The notes below the pieces were generated by a model. The model was not told where the DNA came from. It made no database searches and saw only the letters and a list, made by a program, of their open reading frames with translations. Of a stretch of DNA of 64,000 nucleotides, positions 46,345 through 57,975 are shown piece by piece. The position numbers and the translations under genes are program-made. Origin of the DNA: Nephrocerus scutellatus (taxonomy: Eukaryota; Arthropoda; Insecta; Diptera; Pipunculidae); the NCBI GenBank assembly GCA_947095585.1, contig OX352761.1, positions 85,750,419-85,814,418 of the forward strand, written 5' to 3'. Positions within the stretch are counted from its first letter, which is position 1. Every line of letters starts with the position of its first letter.

Positions 46345-47200
46345 AAAGAAACCATAAATACAAATATAAATTATATAAATATAAAATTATAAATTAAGTT
46401 AAGTGAGCAAATGCAGACTTATAACGGAAATAGTCTGAATGTTCAATTAAAATCGCACACTGAGAACCCGAGTCGTAAAATGTTTCGAAACTTACGCACA
46501 AATCCACGCGAAAGACGGCAAACAGATAAAATAAATCTCATGCCGTCTACAATGATATTTTTTATTCCTATAAAAAGTAAGTTGAACTTTATGTTTTCCT
46601 ATATTAAACTTATTAAGAAGTTTAAATTTTATCTCTCTCGTTCGTAAGCAAAATCACAAAAGTAAAACTTAGTAAAGGCAAGTCACTCTATAAGTCATAA
46701 ACAGCAAACACAATTTTTTGGACTTAGTACGAGTGTTTTACTGAGGGAATATTGACTAAAATCAGGAAGAACCAGGAGACGAAAATGTCAGCAAATTTAT
46801 TGGCATATATATGCAGCATATAAGCATTTAAAATTGCACCTTTAAGCATAGGCTCCCTTTCAACATCCCTAATCTAGTTGACCAAACACGTAAATTAGAA
46901 CAAGAATAAATTCTCATAAATTATTTATTGATATAGATATTACAAGTACCAAACATTCACTGCTAGTATACTGGTTGTTTAAATTTTTTTTTCAACACAT
47001 AGTATAGTAGTAAGCTACAGAATTAAAAGCATTATACGAATGTGTTCCCTATTGTGCCAATAATATAGCAATAAATAGCTACGTGGTTGTAGTTATAGCC
47101 ACATAATTTGTACATTATGAAGATGGACTTTTTTATTGTAGTGAGAGGAACAAAATAATAAATAAAAAATAAAACAACGTTATTAAAAAATTCAAATAAT
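46345..47200. other. intron 2, nothing recognised
   Basis: AT-rich. The frame 46411-46647 lies just upstream of exon 3 (transcript sense) on the other strand and shows no motif. Confidence 0.4.
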
Positions 47201-47463
47201 ATTAATAGTTTTGTGCCAATAAGTTTAAGAAGCTTATGTATATTTTGTGATTTTTTAGGACAGCCAAAAGAAAAAAGTTTTAACGTTGTGCTTAAAAAAA
47301 TCTATTGGAGATAGATTCTTGAAAATCGAAAACAGGATAAACAATTTAGCTGCCTATTAACCTGGCAAAAGCTTTTGATAAAAATGTTTACTATAAGTGC
47401 TTTAAAAATGAGTTTTATTGACTCAAGCTACTTTAAAAAAAAACAGTTTAAGTAATTAAAGTA

Positions 47464-47481
47464 GCTTATGTCGACATAAGC
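47464..47481. repeat. perfect 18 bp palindrome
   Basis: gcttatgtcgacataagc is a perfect palindrome. Variants gcttatgt or cttatgtcgatataagc recur at about 47230, 47531 and 47992, so the 47210-48015 stretch is a loose cluster of this motif. Confidence 0.6.
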
Positions 47482-47632
47482 ATCGGCTTATAAAAGAAAC
47501 AGAATTGTTCAAGTTGTCACACGATTTAAACGGCTTATGTATAGTATAATATTATAAATTCAGTAAGTTAAACTCGCTAATGTTGGAATTTAAGTTGTTT
47601 TAAAAATTGTATGTTTAGCCAATTAATGATGC

Positions 47633-47795
47633 CTTGGCATAAAATTCGTCCTGACAATTTATAGCTTAAACAATCTATTTCACTAAGTCATAAGATTAAT
47701 TCTACGACTCAATACAAAAAGGTCTTCTAATTCTGTCAAGTCCACTGTCATGCCCAGGTGTTTTCACACGATTACCGAGAATTGAATTAAATTGA
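47633..47795 (+). repeat. 165 bp direct repeat, copy 2 (right of exon 3)
   Basis: Partner of 45553-45715, same orientation, diverged by scattered substitutions and small indels. Confidence 0.6.
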
Positions 47796-48257
47796 ATTTA
47801 ATGTTGGGATTTAAGTTGTTTTGCAAATTGAATTTTTAGCCAATTTATGCTATTTTAAACAATGCGAAATTTTTCAAAAGCAACTTAAGCTATTACATGT
47901 ATTTTTACGATAACTTTCTTATTTTCTTATGTAACCCAGAGACCCAGAGACTAAAAAAATGTTATCCTGATTAGTCAACAAACTTTATTTGGCTTATGTC
48001 GATATAAGCTACTATAACTTATTGCCACAGTTTAAATCTACAATTGCTGCACAGCAATTTTTTGTTTAGAAGATGCGGCTTTGACTTTATGGATGTGAAT
48101 CGATCTTAAAGCTCCCCGTTCAATTTATATATGATTGCAAATCTGTTCAGTGAGTAGAATTTAGCAGCAAAAATGTCGTCCGAAATTTTTAAGCCAATGA
48201 AGAAAGATTCTGTGGTAAAAATCATAGCTTATTTTAAAAAACGATTTGGTGCAGACA

Positions 48258-48960
48258 TCAGCGGAATTCGTTGGACTCTTACATCTCAACTCAAACATCT
48301 GGACTACGCTGACGACGTTTGTTTACTCTCACACAGGATTATGGAGATGCACCAAATGACAATAAATGTGGAAAGGGAGGCAAATGTTGCGGGTTTGAAG
48401 ATTAATACATTGAACAGGACATTGTCAACCGAATCGGCAAAGCAAAATCAGTGTTTGGAATGATGTCCATGATATGGCGAAGGAATGCGATCAGCTTAAA
48501 CACCAAGCTGCGACTGCTCCGTTCAAATGTTGAATCTGTGCTGTTGTATGGGTGCAGCACTTGGAAGGTGACTGCTACGATTACAAAAAGATTACAAACG
48601 TTTGTTAATAGGTTCCATCTTAAGGGTTTTCTGGACTAATCGTATCTCTAACGACCATCTTTACCAGAGAACGGGTCAGAAACCAATAGGCACAACCATC
48701 CAAGGACGGAAGTGGCAGTGGATTGGTCATACACTCCGAAAAGGCGACAGTTCCATAGCAAAATACGCAATGCAATGGAATCCGTTATATCAGGATGGTA
48801 GAAGAATGGGTCGTTTGAGAAATACATGGCGCAGAACAGTTGAGGAGGAGTCAATTGGAGAAGAGTTGGAGAGAGCTGAAACTCATTGCCAGGAACCGCA
48901 CGCGATGGCTCGTATGCGTAGTAGAAGCCCACAAGCGGATATAGGACATAATTAATGAAA
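48258..48960 (+). mobile_element. 5'-truncated RTE-like element, best copy of family 1
   Basis: Starts within the reverse transcriptase: GIRWTLTSQLKHLDYADDVCLLS (motif C, YADD) is in frame at about 48260-48330, followed by INVEREANVAGLKIN. A deletion near 48415 removes the YLGI region; thumb and C-terminus continue at 48451-48639 and 48602-48955 (WRSNAIS-like, LLYGCSTWKV, KWQWIGHTLRKGDSS, WNPLYQDGRRMGRLRNTWRR). Two or more frameshifts remain. It preserves sequence that the copies at 2249-2434 and 4370-4557 have lost. Confidence 0.7.
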
Positions 48961-48964
48961 TGAA

Positions 48965-51185
48965 AAGCCATAAAGATTTCAGCAAAACTGGAAATAAAAA
49001 AATAAGGGAAAAATAATTACTGCTTTTAATTATTGTCTCCGAAAGTACGTATAATCTTACTCTAAATAAAATAACACGTTCGCATAATTTTACGCATTCT
49101 GTTTTTCAACTTGAGCATAATTACATTATTTTTTATGTTTTAAAGAAGTTTAACAGATACGTAAGGACACAAAACCGTACTAAGCTACCTATGGCTAGGG
49201 GGAACTTGGAATAGTTCGAGCATCTTGACGACTCTATGTGAGTAAAGACAAAACCATTCTTAACAATTTATAAGAAAGATCTCATGTAAGTAGCTGTTTT
49301 CTCATCTTTTTGCATAGCAAGCAAAAACTGACTTACATCGAGCTTATAAAATGGGATCGAGCTCACAACATGACAACTAACTCGTTTACGCTATATTTTA
49401 CATACAACGTTAAGAAAGTTCTTCGAAAATAAGTAAACAACTTACATTTATTTTTTAGCGTAATGAACCTATCCGACGCTTTTATAATACTTTTTTTGAA
49501 CAAATTTCAGAATCTATGTCAAAAATGTATTCATACGTTTAATCTTTTAACCAATTTAATGAATGCAAATAAAAAATTTAAAACTAACCTCCTGTTGCAC
49601 ATTTGCAATAACTTCTGCATGCACTTTAAACCACAATAATGCCTGCGTGTGGCATATAATTAAATTTACTATAATTTACCACATGATCAAATGCTACCAA
49701 AGAACCCTCACCCTAACCATATTACTGTCTAGATACCTAATCAAATAAATTAACAACAATTGCACAAACCAACACCCACCCTTTTTATAGCCGATGTGTG
49801 TTTTGTGGGTGTTTAAAGAGGGAAGATGTGCATAGACTGCCATGTACAATCCTGTGAAAAGCAAGGCGCGCACAGCGTATAATAAAAACAACGTCATCTG
49901 TTGAATATTTTCGTCCCCCATCTGTCTGTAAATGGCGATTGTTATCTTCGCATAAGAGCAACATCGATATTATTATAATTTTTGTTGTTGTTTGTATATA
50001 GTACGATGACGGTTTTTGTTTACCTTGGGCTAGATGCTTTAACCTAACCTGAAGTTGAACTAACAAACCTCATCGAGGAATGAGATGAGATGTATCTAAA
50101 TCATAAAATTGTCGTTGTACTCGTACCTCTATCATCCACACAAGTGTTGGAATCCGTACATTGGAAATGTTTGTTAAAGCTACTGGTGTGACCGCTTTTG
50201 TTTAACAAGTTAAAATTACCATCTGAATTTAATTTAAAAAAAGAACAAGAATACTGTTAATAATGGAAGAATAAATATAGGTATAGCATCACAATGCGTC
50301 TAAAGTGTTTTTTCATGTAGAAAAAGTGTATCTTATTCACCCGTTGGTGATATTGTGATTATTCGCAGTTGTTGTCTTTTGTTTAGTTTTAACACAGTGA
50401 TTGAATACAAATACACTTGAGCTTTAACAAATTGCTTATTTAATGCAATAAACTCGAAGAAGTACATTCGTATCACATTACATAAAATTTCTAAACGATC
50501 ATATTTTAAATTTTTAAAAACGAAAGAAACAGTCAAACATAGTGAAAATCACACATACACTTTGACTTTGTTTAATGTTTACTGACACCGACACGTTCCC
50601 CTTTTTGCATTCAAAGTTAGCATAGTATTCGCTTATCCCTACCATTCATTATGTATTATTAAAAGAAAGACTCCTTTTGTGGTGCTTCCAATGCTGTATG
50701 TAGCAATTGAGTACTTTAAGTAAAGTGATCTGTATCCCATTTCAAAATGAAATCCGATATGACGTTTAACTGTAAATAATATGGCGCGTTAGAGATTTAT
50801 CTAAAGTAGTTAGCTTGTCAACACGCATCAATAGCACCAATTTAATGGTATTCGAACGAATTGGGTTTATAACTTTTCATAATGGTGTGTGCTCGAATAT
50901 ACTTCTCATCCATTAGACACACACTCCGCGACCGATGAATTAGACACAACAACTCTAAGAATTTCTTCCTTTTTCTAATTTTTTGTAGATAATATAAAAG
51001 CCCTCTTTAATTATTAAAAAGAAGTGTGCATACCATCAAGGAGTAATAAATTGATCCGGATCATCGAAAAAACAGACATTCTGAATTGCATTAACAGATT
51101 AGAAGAGACAGTTGCAATTCAGTCGCTATTCTAAAAGTTTGGACTAGTAAAGCTTAGTATAATTAATTCAAAGATTTAGTTTGAT
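48965..51185. other. intron 2, 2.2 kb without recognised features
   Basis: AT-rich intron; frames at 49563-50536 have no motif and overlap on both strands. Confidence 0.4.
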
Positions 51186-51189
51186 TGTT

Positions 51190-51930
51190 ATTTAAACAGT
51201 TAGAGGATTTTTGCCTCTTGTTGCAGTAAAATGGGTATAGAAAAACTTCTTAACGTGGTTGAGAAAGCCAAAAATTTATTATTATATTATTATAATAAAC
51301 TTATTAAGGGAGGGGGTCGTTGTGTTCGCGTTATAGCTGATGGATTCAGAAAAGGTAAATCGTTTGTACAAAATTATTTTAAAAATATTAAAAATTATGT
51401 ACAACATATAAAAGGAGTTCCATGAGCGTTAACAGTTCGGAAAATAATGCGCGAGCTGTTTCGTATTGTGTGATTGAACTTCCAAAGCAAGAAAATGACC
51501 TTTGAAAGCCTTGAGTTAAAAAAATAGTGGAAACAGCAATGTCAACGGATTTTTGGTTCGCTTTGATGGGCATACCGCATACAAACAAAATACGGTCCTA
51601 ATAAACACAGCCCATATCATAAAGAACTCGATAATAACCAAAAATTTTGATGGAGTGGTGTTATCCCCGTACTTCCCGGACTTAAATATAATGCAGAATG
51701 TTTGGATTTTGTCAACACAAAAATTCAGCCAAGGTGGTAGACAATTTGAAAAGAAAGGACCTGATTAAAAACTATTGGAAAATAATACCATTAAATTATT
51801 TAAAAACATTGTATAATTCTATGCTCAACAGAATTTACGAAGTAATTTTAAATAAAGGAAGAAGTATACATATTATTCAAAAAAAAAACTGCTTATCCGT
51901 TTTTTATTACTTTATTTGATTTATTAAAGA
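51190..51930 (+). mobile_element. Tc1/mariner-like remnant, internally deleted
   Basis: 51231-51425 encodes a helix-turn-helix-like start (RCVRVIADGFRKGKSFVQNYF, as in Tc3-type DNA-binding domains). From about 51590 broken frames give a HTAHIIKNS-like block, SPYFPDLNIMQNVWIL (catalytic WPSxSPDLNPIENVW region, altered) and RQFEKK, KNYWKIIPLNYLKTLYNSML, RIYEVI. The middle, with two catalytic aspartates, is missing. Terminal inverted repeats were not found. Confidence 0.6.
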
Positions 51931-51989
51931 ATTTTTCACGGTGTCACTATTCTATTGTAGCAATTAAGCATTTTTCATACACATTTTTC

Positions 51990-52605
51990 CAAAATTAACA
52001 AGTAAAAGTAAAAAAAAACTTCGCTTTTTGGGTACAAACTTTTATGTATACATCGAAACACGCCACACAGTCACAGTTATTTGGTAATAAATATCTATTT
52101 TTGAGGTCGGGCCTATTTCGAAGTGCTTTTTTTCCACGCACCACACGCGTCAAACGCGGGATATAAAAATTGGCCACTGGCATTGTACCGCTCACAAAAT
52201 CTCAGCCTTCTAGGTTGTGCGAAAGGTGGGTAAAAAAGGACCTCAAAAAAAGAAAAAATGGCGAGATTTCAACCCAACACACGCGACACGCGTCATACGC
52301 AGAATATAAAAAATGCTATTTTGGACATAGACACTCGTGTGGAAGAGCTTAAAAAGGATCTCAAAAAGTAGAAAAAAATGTCTACCCATCACACGCGTCT
52401 TAAGCGAAATATAAATAATTCTATTTTTGACTTAGACGCTTATAAAATCTCAGATTTCTAGGTCGTGTGTAAGATGGTTAAAAAGGACATTAAAGAAGTC
52501 GAAAAAAAATTTCAAACCATAACGTCAAGTCAAGTTAAATAAAAGTTTTTAAAAATTAGAGAATTTTTTTGAAAACTTTTAATTGTTTATGGGTTGGGTT
52601 TTTTA
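51990..52605 (+). repeat. family Y element, copy 9, filled with family Z tandem units
   Basis: About four units of 115-120 bp (52060-52530) carry cacacgcgtcaaacgcggg or variants, an atataaaaa block, ataaaatctcag, ttctaggt-gtg and a taaaaaggac block. The right end is the normal family Y terminus (aattagagaattttttt, then tttatgggttgggtttttt at 52586-52604). The left family Y end was not found. Confidence 0.55.
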
Positions 52606-52609
52606 TACA

Positions 52610-53980
52610 TTCTTTTCCACTTTTTTTAAAAATTTATCATCTAATTTTTAAATATTTGGTTTTATTTATGCCGAATAAGAGTATAAATTGCAATATTGCA
52701 CTAGAAAGTGCTACTTCTATTTTTTTCACCTCAAACGTAGATGAGCTTTTAAAGATTTTCAATTGAAATCGAGTATTTTCAAAGTGATTTTGTCGTGAAA
52801 ATATGTTTGCTTCTCTGGATTGTAATTCTTTTTGAAGGTATGGTTGGACTGGGACTACTACTTTATTAATGTAACCTTAGAACTGTGGTAATAAAAAAAA
52901 CTGCGTTTAACGTGACAAGCCTGAACTCTTAAGTTACACTTTTATTACAATTGTATTTGAAAGCTGACAGGTTTTTATAGTAAATATTTTAAAATGTAAT
53001 GACATTAATATTTTTAAAGTTGTGACATGAACCCTTATTTAAAAAAAAAAAACAATTATGTAGCAAACAAACAAAATGGGATAAAATTAATTCATATTCA
53101 GCATTCATATGCTTCGTCATCCTAAGGTCAACATTCTAAGCATTCAAGACTTGATGACGTGTTTCATATTTGTATCGACTGATTGGTTTTGAAATCTGGG
53201 ATTTAGGATTTTCCCAGTACTGATGGCGATTTGCCCGCAATAATAACAAAAACGATGAATACAGTCGCTGTTGTCACATGAGTTGCTGTTGTTGGGTATT
53301 CGGACAAATGTAAGGGATAAAATCAATGACAATACATCACATTTAAATTTTTAGTGAATCTGTGTGGTGCTCATGTTTACACAATCAGAGAACCAAGAAA
53401 TTTGTTTTTTCAAATTGAAAAATTTCAAAAGTAAACATTAAAACCAAACACCAATATTTTACGACGAATTTATGGAAGTTGGTAGATATTGCTGAGATAC
53501 TCATAGTCATCGTCGCCAGCCGAATGACCAAGGAAATGTTTTTCTCTTATTCTGGCATATAGAAATGAATGCACTAAATCAAATGTTTTTTTATCCTTTA
53601 TCCTTCAAGTATTGTTTTAAAAAATAACAACAATATTATCATAGGTGTTTGAAGATTGTACGGCAGAGACTAGAGTACATAGCTTGAGTACAAAATGTAT
53701 ATCATTTTACTTTACAACATTTTCAACATTCAATTTAAGATACCGGACAATATAAATCCGATGTGCAAAGTAGGAATCTACGAAAGCATTTATCTTTCAA
53801 AAATGTGTACCCAATGGCTTATAGTAAAAATTTAAAACTTAAGCTAGTTTAGCGTCCACTGTACAATTGCACAAAACCGCGAAAAAAATCGGTGCACCAA
53901 GAAACACGCATAGGAATCGTCTGCTTTTTGCAAACATGAAGATTGTCGTCGGTATATTTTCATGGTCGTGCTCGTTCTTT
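52610..53980. other. intron 2, nothing recognised
   Basis: About 1.4 kb AT-rich intron without repeat or coding signal. Confidence 0.4.
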
Positions 53981-53982
53981 TT

Positions 53983-54398
53983 AAATTTTCTATGTTAACT
54001 TTGCGTCCAGATGTGTTTATGTTTTTGTTTGTTTGTGGCTGGTTGACCAAATCTTGTGATCAATTTTAATCCACTTCCTTAAACCCGATGTTTTTAAAAC
54101 TATGCACACATGTGTATCTCCGACGAAAAAAGTTTTTATAAAAATTTGGAAGTAATTCGGCCGTGGAGCTCACATATAAATTTCTTAAAAATTATTTCGC
54201 GTTTGAATAAAACAGTATACTTTTAAGCGTATGTTTTGAATCCTTTCCTTTGCTTAGCATGTGTTTTTATTTTTCTGCGTTTATAGTGAAAATGTCGTTT
54301 GGTGTCGACGGCATTGAACAAAAAGTTGTCACAACATTCTGTCATTTGATCGTTAAAGAATTTAGATGAAAAATTTGAATTTTTATGGGTTGTTTTTT
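53983..54398 (+). repeat. family Y element, copy 10
   Basis: Left end ttaaattttctatgttaact with ttgcgtccag, one Y monomer (gcacacatgtgtatctccg at 54104-54122), unrelated interior at 54195-54350, then the right end tttagatgaaaaatttg with ttttatgggttgttttttt. Confidence 0.6.
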
Positions 54399-54404
54399 TG
54401 TATA

Positions 54405-54602
54405 TTATAGATATATATAATAATATTTGGCGCGAAGTGAGAAGCTTTCCGTGACAAGTTATTACTTTCGGACGTTTGTCAGACATTCGTGAGAGGTGGG
54501 ACACCTTGAAAAACACTGTTTGCTGTTACTGAGATTCGAACTACTAATCTCCTGCTCAGAAGTCATGAACATATTCACTGATCCACGGCACTCATATAAA
54601 TA
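54405..54602 (-). mobile_element. SINE-like element with tRNA-type head
   Basis: Read on the minus strand from 54600: tgccgtggatcagtgaatat fits an A box (TGGATCAGTG), and agtagttcgaatctcag some 40 bp on fits a B box (AGTTCGAATCT against GGTTCGANNCC). A non-tRNA body of about 110 bp follows (gtgttttcaaggtgtcc-like, then gaaagcttctcacttcgcg) and a TAT-rich tail against the right end of family Y copy 10. The anticodon arm is not a normal tRNA and the 3' half does not pair as an acceptor stem, so a tRNA-derived SINE is favoured over a tRNA gene. Confidence 0.5.
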
Positions 54603-54609
54603 TACATAG

Positions 54610-55810
54610 ATTATATTTTTAAAAATTTTTTGTGTTCTTTTATATTTTTTAAAGCATAACTCTTAATTCTTCTGTATATACACTATTCGACATTTTCAGA
54701 CAGACTAGTTATCAGTTTTTAAGTGATATTCAGATACACATACATGTACACATACGCACACCTTACCTATTCAACCATGTACATATAGGCAACGCCATAA
54801 AAAATACTAGATAAAGTATAGTATGTACATAAGTACACATTTTTATAAAAATTAAGTTAGTAATTCAGTAAGTGTAGGTTTTTTGTTCACCAACAAGTGT
54901 TGTTACAAAGGTGTGGTGAGGAATATCCCATCTCCTATCAAAATAAGGTGTCACTTTAACAATCGAGAGACCAAGAGCAGCAAATTTGGGTGTCTTAGTT
55001 TAACCTCAACAGCAATAGCTTAGAGAACCACAGACAAAAGGGTTGTTAACGTTATAGAAACCTTACGCCTTCAACGTCAGTAGTGAAAAAGGAAAAAAAA
55101 TAAAACTTTCTCCACTTAAGATCATCATCGAGTCAGATGACGTTGCCATAGCCATTGCCGTATCAACACGATTGCTGTCTGTCCACAATTGTCTTCTGTA
55201 TTATCATTGTGCTTTGTTAGACACTGCAGAAAAACAAACCGAACCTCATCTCAAGTCAACAAATCTCGTTTCGTAATTTTATAAATTTCTTAAAACAGCA
55301 ATGACATGGCAGTAACGCATACAACTTATGTTGCTTTGTCATGTGAATACGAGGTTATGTAGTTTAATGACCGTGAATTGAATACCACTGCAATCGGACT
55401 TGCTGTCAACGGTTTCGATATTTTACTGAATCTTCTGGAAAGGTATATGTCAATAGAATATAACCCAAAGAAGTTGTCAGCAAGTCAGCCTATGAGTCTT
55501 TAATCGACCGGACAATAAATGTAAATATTCTGTAGGATAATATACGATACGAGTATACTATACGGTAGAGTAAAAGTACGATGAGGAGACGACGTTTTGT
55601 CATTCCGTCTACTCTGTTTTAAAGATAACAGCCAACTCCATTGGCTCTACCACAGACCAATTTATAATTTAAAGTAAAATAAATGTAATGTGTACAATAA
55701 AACATTCAAAGTGAAAATAAAAAGGTACATTTAAGTTTACTTTGAAGGTATTTTTCTACATTGTATTTCAAATAAAACTTGAGTCTATCTACATCCTTAC
55801 TAGTCCTTAT
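54610..55810. other. intron 2, nothing recognised
   Basis: About 1.2 kb with no recognised repeat, RNA or protein feature. Confidence 0.4.
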
Positions 55811-55814
55811 CTTT

Positions 55815-57101
55815 ACTAATATTATGAATGTGAAAATAACTCTCTCTGTCTTTTACCTTTTCACGGTTAAACTTCTGGACCGATTTGGCTCATTTTTTTA
55901 AAATGTTCGTAATAGTCCGGGGATGATTTTAGTAACCTGGAAAATTGGAAAATTCGGGAAAAAATTTTTCTATGTCATGGAAACGTTGATCAATTTCCAG
56001 CTCATGAAATATCTTGAAACTAAAAATATCCTTAGTAACCGGCAGTATACGAAATTCGCAGGAAAAGTTCTACTGGTGATTTAATGGTATATCTAACCGA
56101 GCATTGGAACAGGTCTTTGCATCAAAAAGTAAAGCTGTTGCACGCGATATTTTCAAGGCATTTGGCATCAAGCTCTTTTGTCCAAAATGTGCGCTTATGG
56201 AGTCGATGCTTCATTGTACTAGAAGCTTTATTTTGGACCGCTCAATTCAAGTTGTCTTGGATGGTTTCAACGGTTTAATCTCAACGCTAAGTCCCCGACA
56301 CTATTATATCTCATTTTCATTAATGATCACTTGTCCATTACTTCTAATCCAATTCATTCATTCGCTGACAACAGTTACTCTCAGCATTTCATACAAGTTT
56401 AAGGAACTCCTTCTTTTCAATCAAATACGTATGTTAAACACGTTAAATTTTGACCTGGACAGACAGCATAATAAAATGGAGAGAAAATAATCGAGTAGAA
56501 TTTACCGCTTCCAAAAGCCAATGCTGTCTCATGTCATCTAAGCGAATCTAAAACCAATGCCATTATCCATGAATGGCACTTGCATCGAGGAAACTGAAAA
56601 ACTCGCCATTCTAGGTATGTTGGAATGATCACATATTTACCGTCACCAAAAATGCTGCGAAATGTTTAGGTTTTCTGACCCGTTGCAAGAAATATTTCAC
56701 TCACTCTGATCTGGCTACAATCTACAAGGCTTTTATTCGCCCTAAACTTGAGTATAATTGTTATATCTAGTCTTTAGAATACAAAACCCTGCAATACAAC
56801 TTATCGGTAAGGTAAACATAGCGGAATCATTAGATTCGCTTGAACACCGCAGAAACGTTTACTGCTTTTTTAAATTATATAAAAAAAGTAATGGTAAGAC
56901 ACCCTTATCTCCTCTAAAGGTGGGGGTGGCTAGATGTAAATGGTGAAAGGACCGATATAAGTGTACACTTCATAGTTTTTAGAGACGCTGATATGAATAG
57001 CGATGGTGAGGCACCCATAATCATCTATATGGGTGGGTGTGGGACCGATATCAGTTTCAAATCAATATTTTTCGGGCCGGGCAATGACGGAAACTTAGCT
57101 A
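55815..57101 (+). mobile_element. Helitron-like element interrupted by a retroelement
   Basis: The left end tctttactaatattatgaat, followed by aactctctctgtctt and ctggaccgatttggctca, resembles a common arthropod Helitron left end. The right end is gggccgggcaatgacggaaa then cttag CTAG T at about 57102. A CR1/Jockey-like fragment (56085-56935) occupies the middle. The pairing of the two ends is inferred. Confidence 0.45.
56085..56935 (+). mobile_element. CR1/Jockey-like reverse-transcriptase remnant
   Basis: 56104-56490 reads AFGIKLFC, FILDRSIQVVLDGF, a degraded block where motif C would be (IQFIHSLTTVTLSISYKF resembles IHSFADDSYLSISYKF), then NTLNFDLD. Broken frames continue: NRVEFTASK at about 56490, KNAAKCLGFLTRCKKYFTHSDLATIYKAFIRPKLEYN split by stops to 56760, and SLEHRRNVYC at 56846. 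The catalytic Asp pair is lost. Confidence 0.6.
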
Positions 57102-57369
57102 GTTAATATATATATGTAGTTGTGTAAGTAGGATGTGAGGGACAGCCAGACAACGCCTCTTATTTTAGCTTTTAGTGCATCTAAACGGTGTCTTGGAGGT
57201 GGTGGTCGGCGAGTCCAGGGTAACGCCGGGGTTAAGAACTAGTAGTTTATAAAGCTAAATTTAAGTTTCCATTAGGTACGAAAATTTCTACTGTGATAGT
57301 TTAATATTTATGTATATTAGGGCGACAACATCAAGTCAAATTTATGTTTAAAAGTTCAATCATACTTAC

Positions 57370-57581
57370 TTGCAAATCTGGGATCGTTGGCTGTCGATCC
57401 ATACCATCCAGCTGAACTTCTCATATCTGTGTAATGTCCCGCCAGTGACAAATTGTCAGTTGGCCCGCAGTAGCTTTGAACTCCCGGACTGTGGTACAGT
57501 GGACCCATCGCATATGGATTGGCCATACTGCTACTTCCTAGTGCACTGGGTGAATTTATACTACTTCCACTGGAATTGGAT
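57370..57581 (-). CDS. scro: scro coding exon 2: NK2.1 linker region
   Basis: Residues 154 (split codon) to 224, plus the first base of 225; 212 nt. The acceptor is AACTTCATTGCAG and the donor GCAA/GTAAGT. Encodes SNSSGSSINSPSALGSSSMA, NPYAMGPLYHSPGVQSYCG, PTDNLSLAGHYTDMRSSAG, WYGSTANDPRFA. The WYG...ANDPRF block is also present in vertebrate NKX2-1, just N-terminal to the homeodomain region, and its exact role is not known to me. Intact, with no stop in the chosen frame; the opposite-strand frame is a shadow. Confidence 0.94.
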
Positions 57582-57849
57582 CTGCAATGAAGTTTTATTA
57601 ATTTTATCGTTTTATTAAAATGATAAGTAAACGAAGAAAAATATTATAACTATTGAATTCTATAGGTATTATTTATTTGACTATAAGCTCACACGAGAAC
57701 TAAAAGCTATTTAAAACTCTATATAGATAAAATAACAAATCTGTATGCATGTAGATATGTGTGTATGTATGTATGTCCTCCATATGTTCATCCATCGTTT
57801 ATCCAACCGGATTCAAACAAATGAGCATGTTTTCGTCATAAGTAAGTTT

Positions 57850-57975
57850 TCAGACACATGAACTCAAACGTGAGGAATGTGATACATTGTAAATCACATT
57901 CCTTCGATTTTTATTTTATTTTGAATTTTAATAAAATTTTAATAAAGGGCTTCAGGGAGTCTTACCTTGGCAATA
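57850..57975. repeat. degraded relative of the 100 bp interspersed repeat
   Basis: aaacgtgaggaatgtgat ... aatcacattcct keeps the hairpin of the repeats at 40483 and 43641 in the inverse orientation, and gggcttcagggagtcttacc resembles the tccctgaatgacaataagg edge. Microrepeats gtatgtatgtatgt precede it at 57762-57775. Confidence 0.4.

Noticed and set aside
54520..54600. Functional tRNA gene on the minus strand
   Set aside because: A- and B-box-like sequences are present but the acceptor stem does not close and a non-tRNA body follows, so a SINE is more likely.
57370..57618. Plus-strand 82-residue open frame
   Set aside because: It is the antisense shadow of scro coding exon 2, which has matching splice sites and conserved NK2.1 residues on the minus strand.
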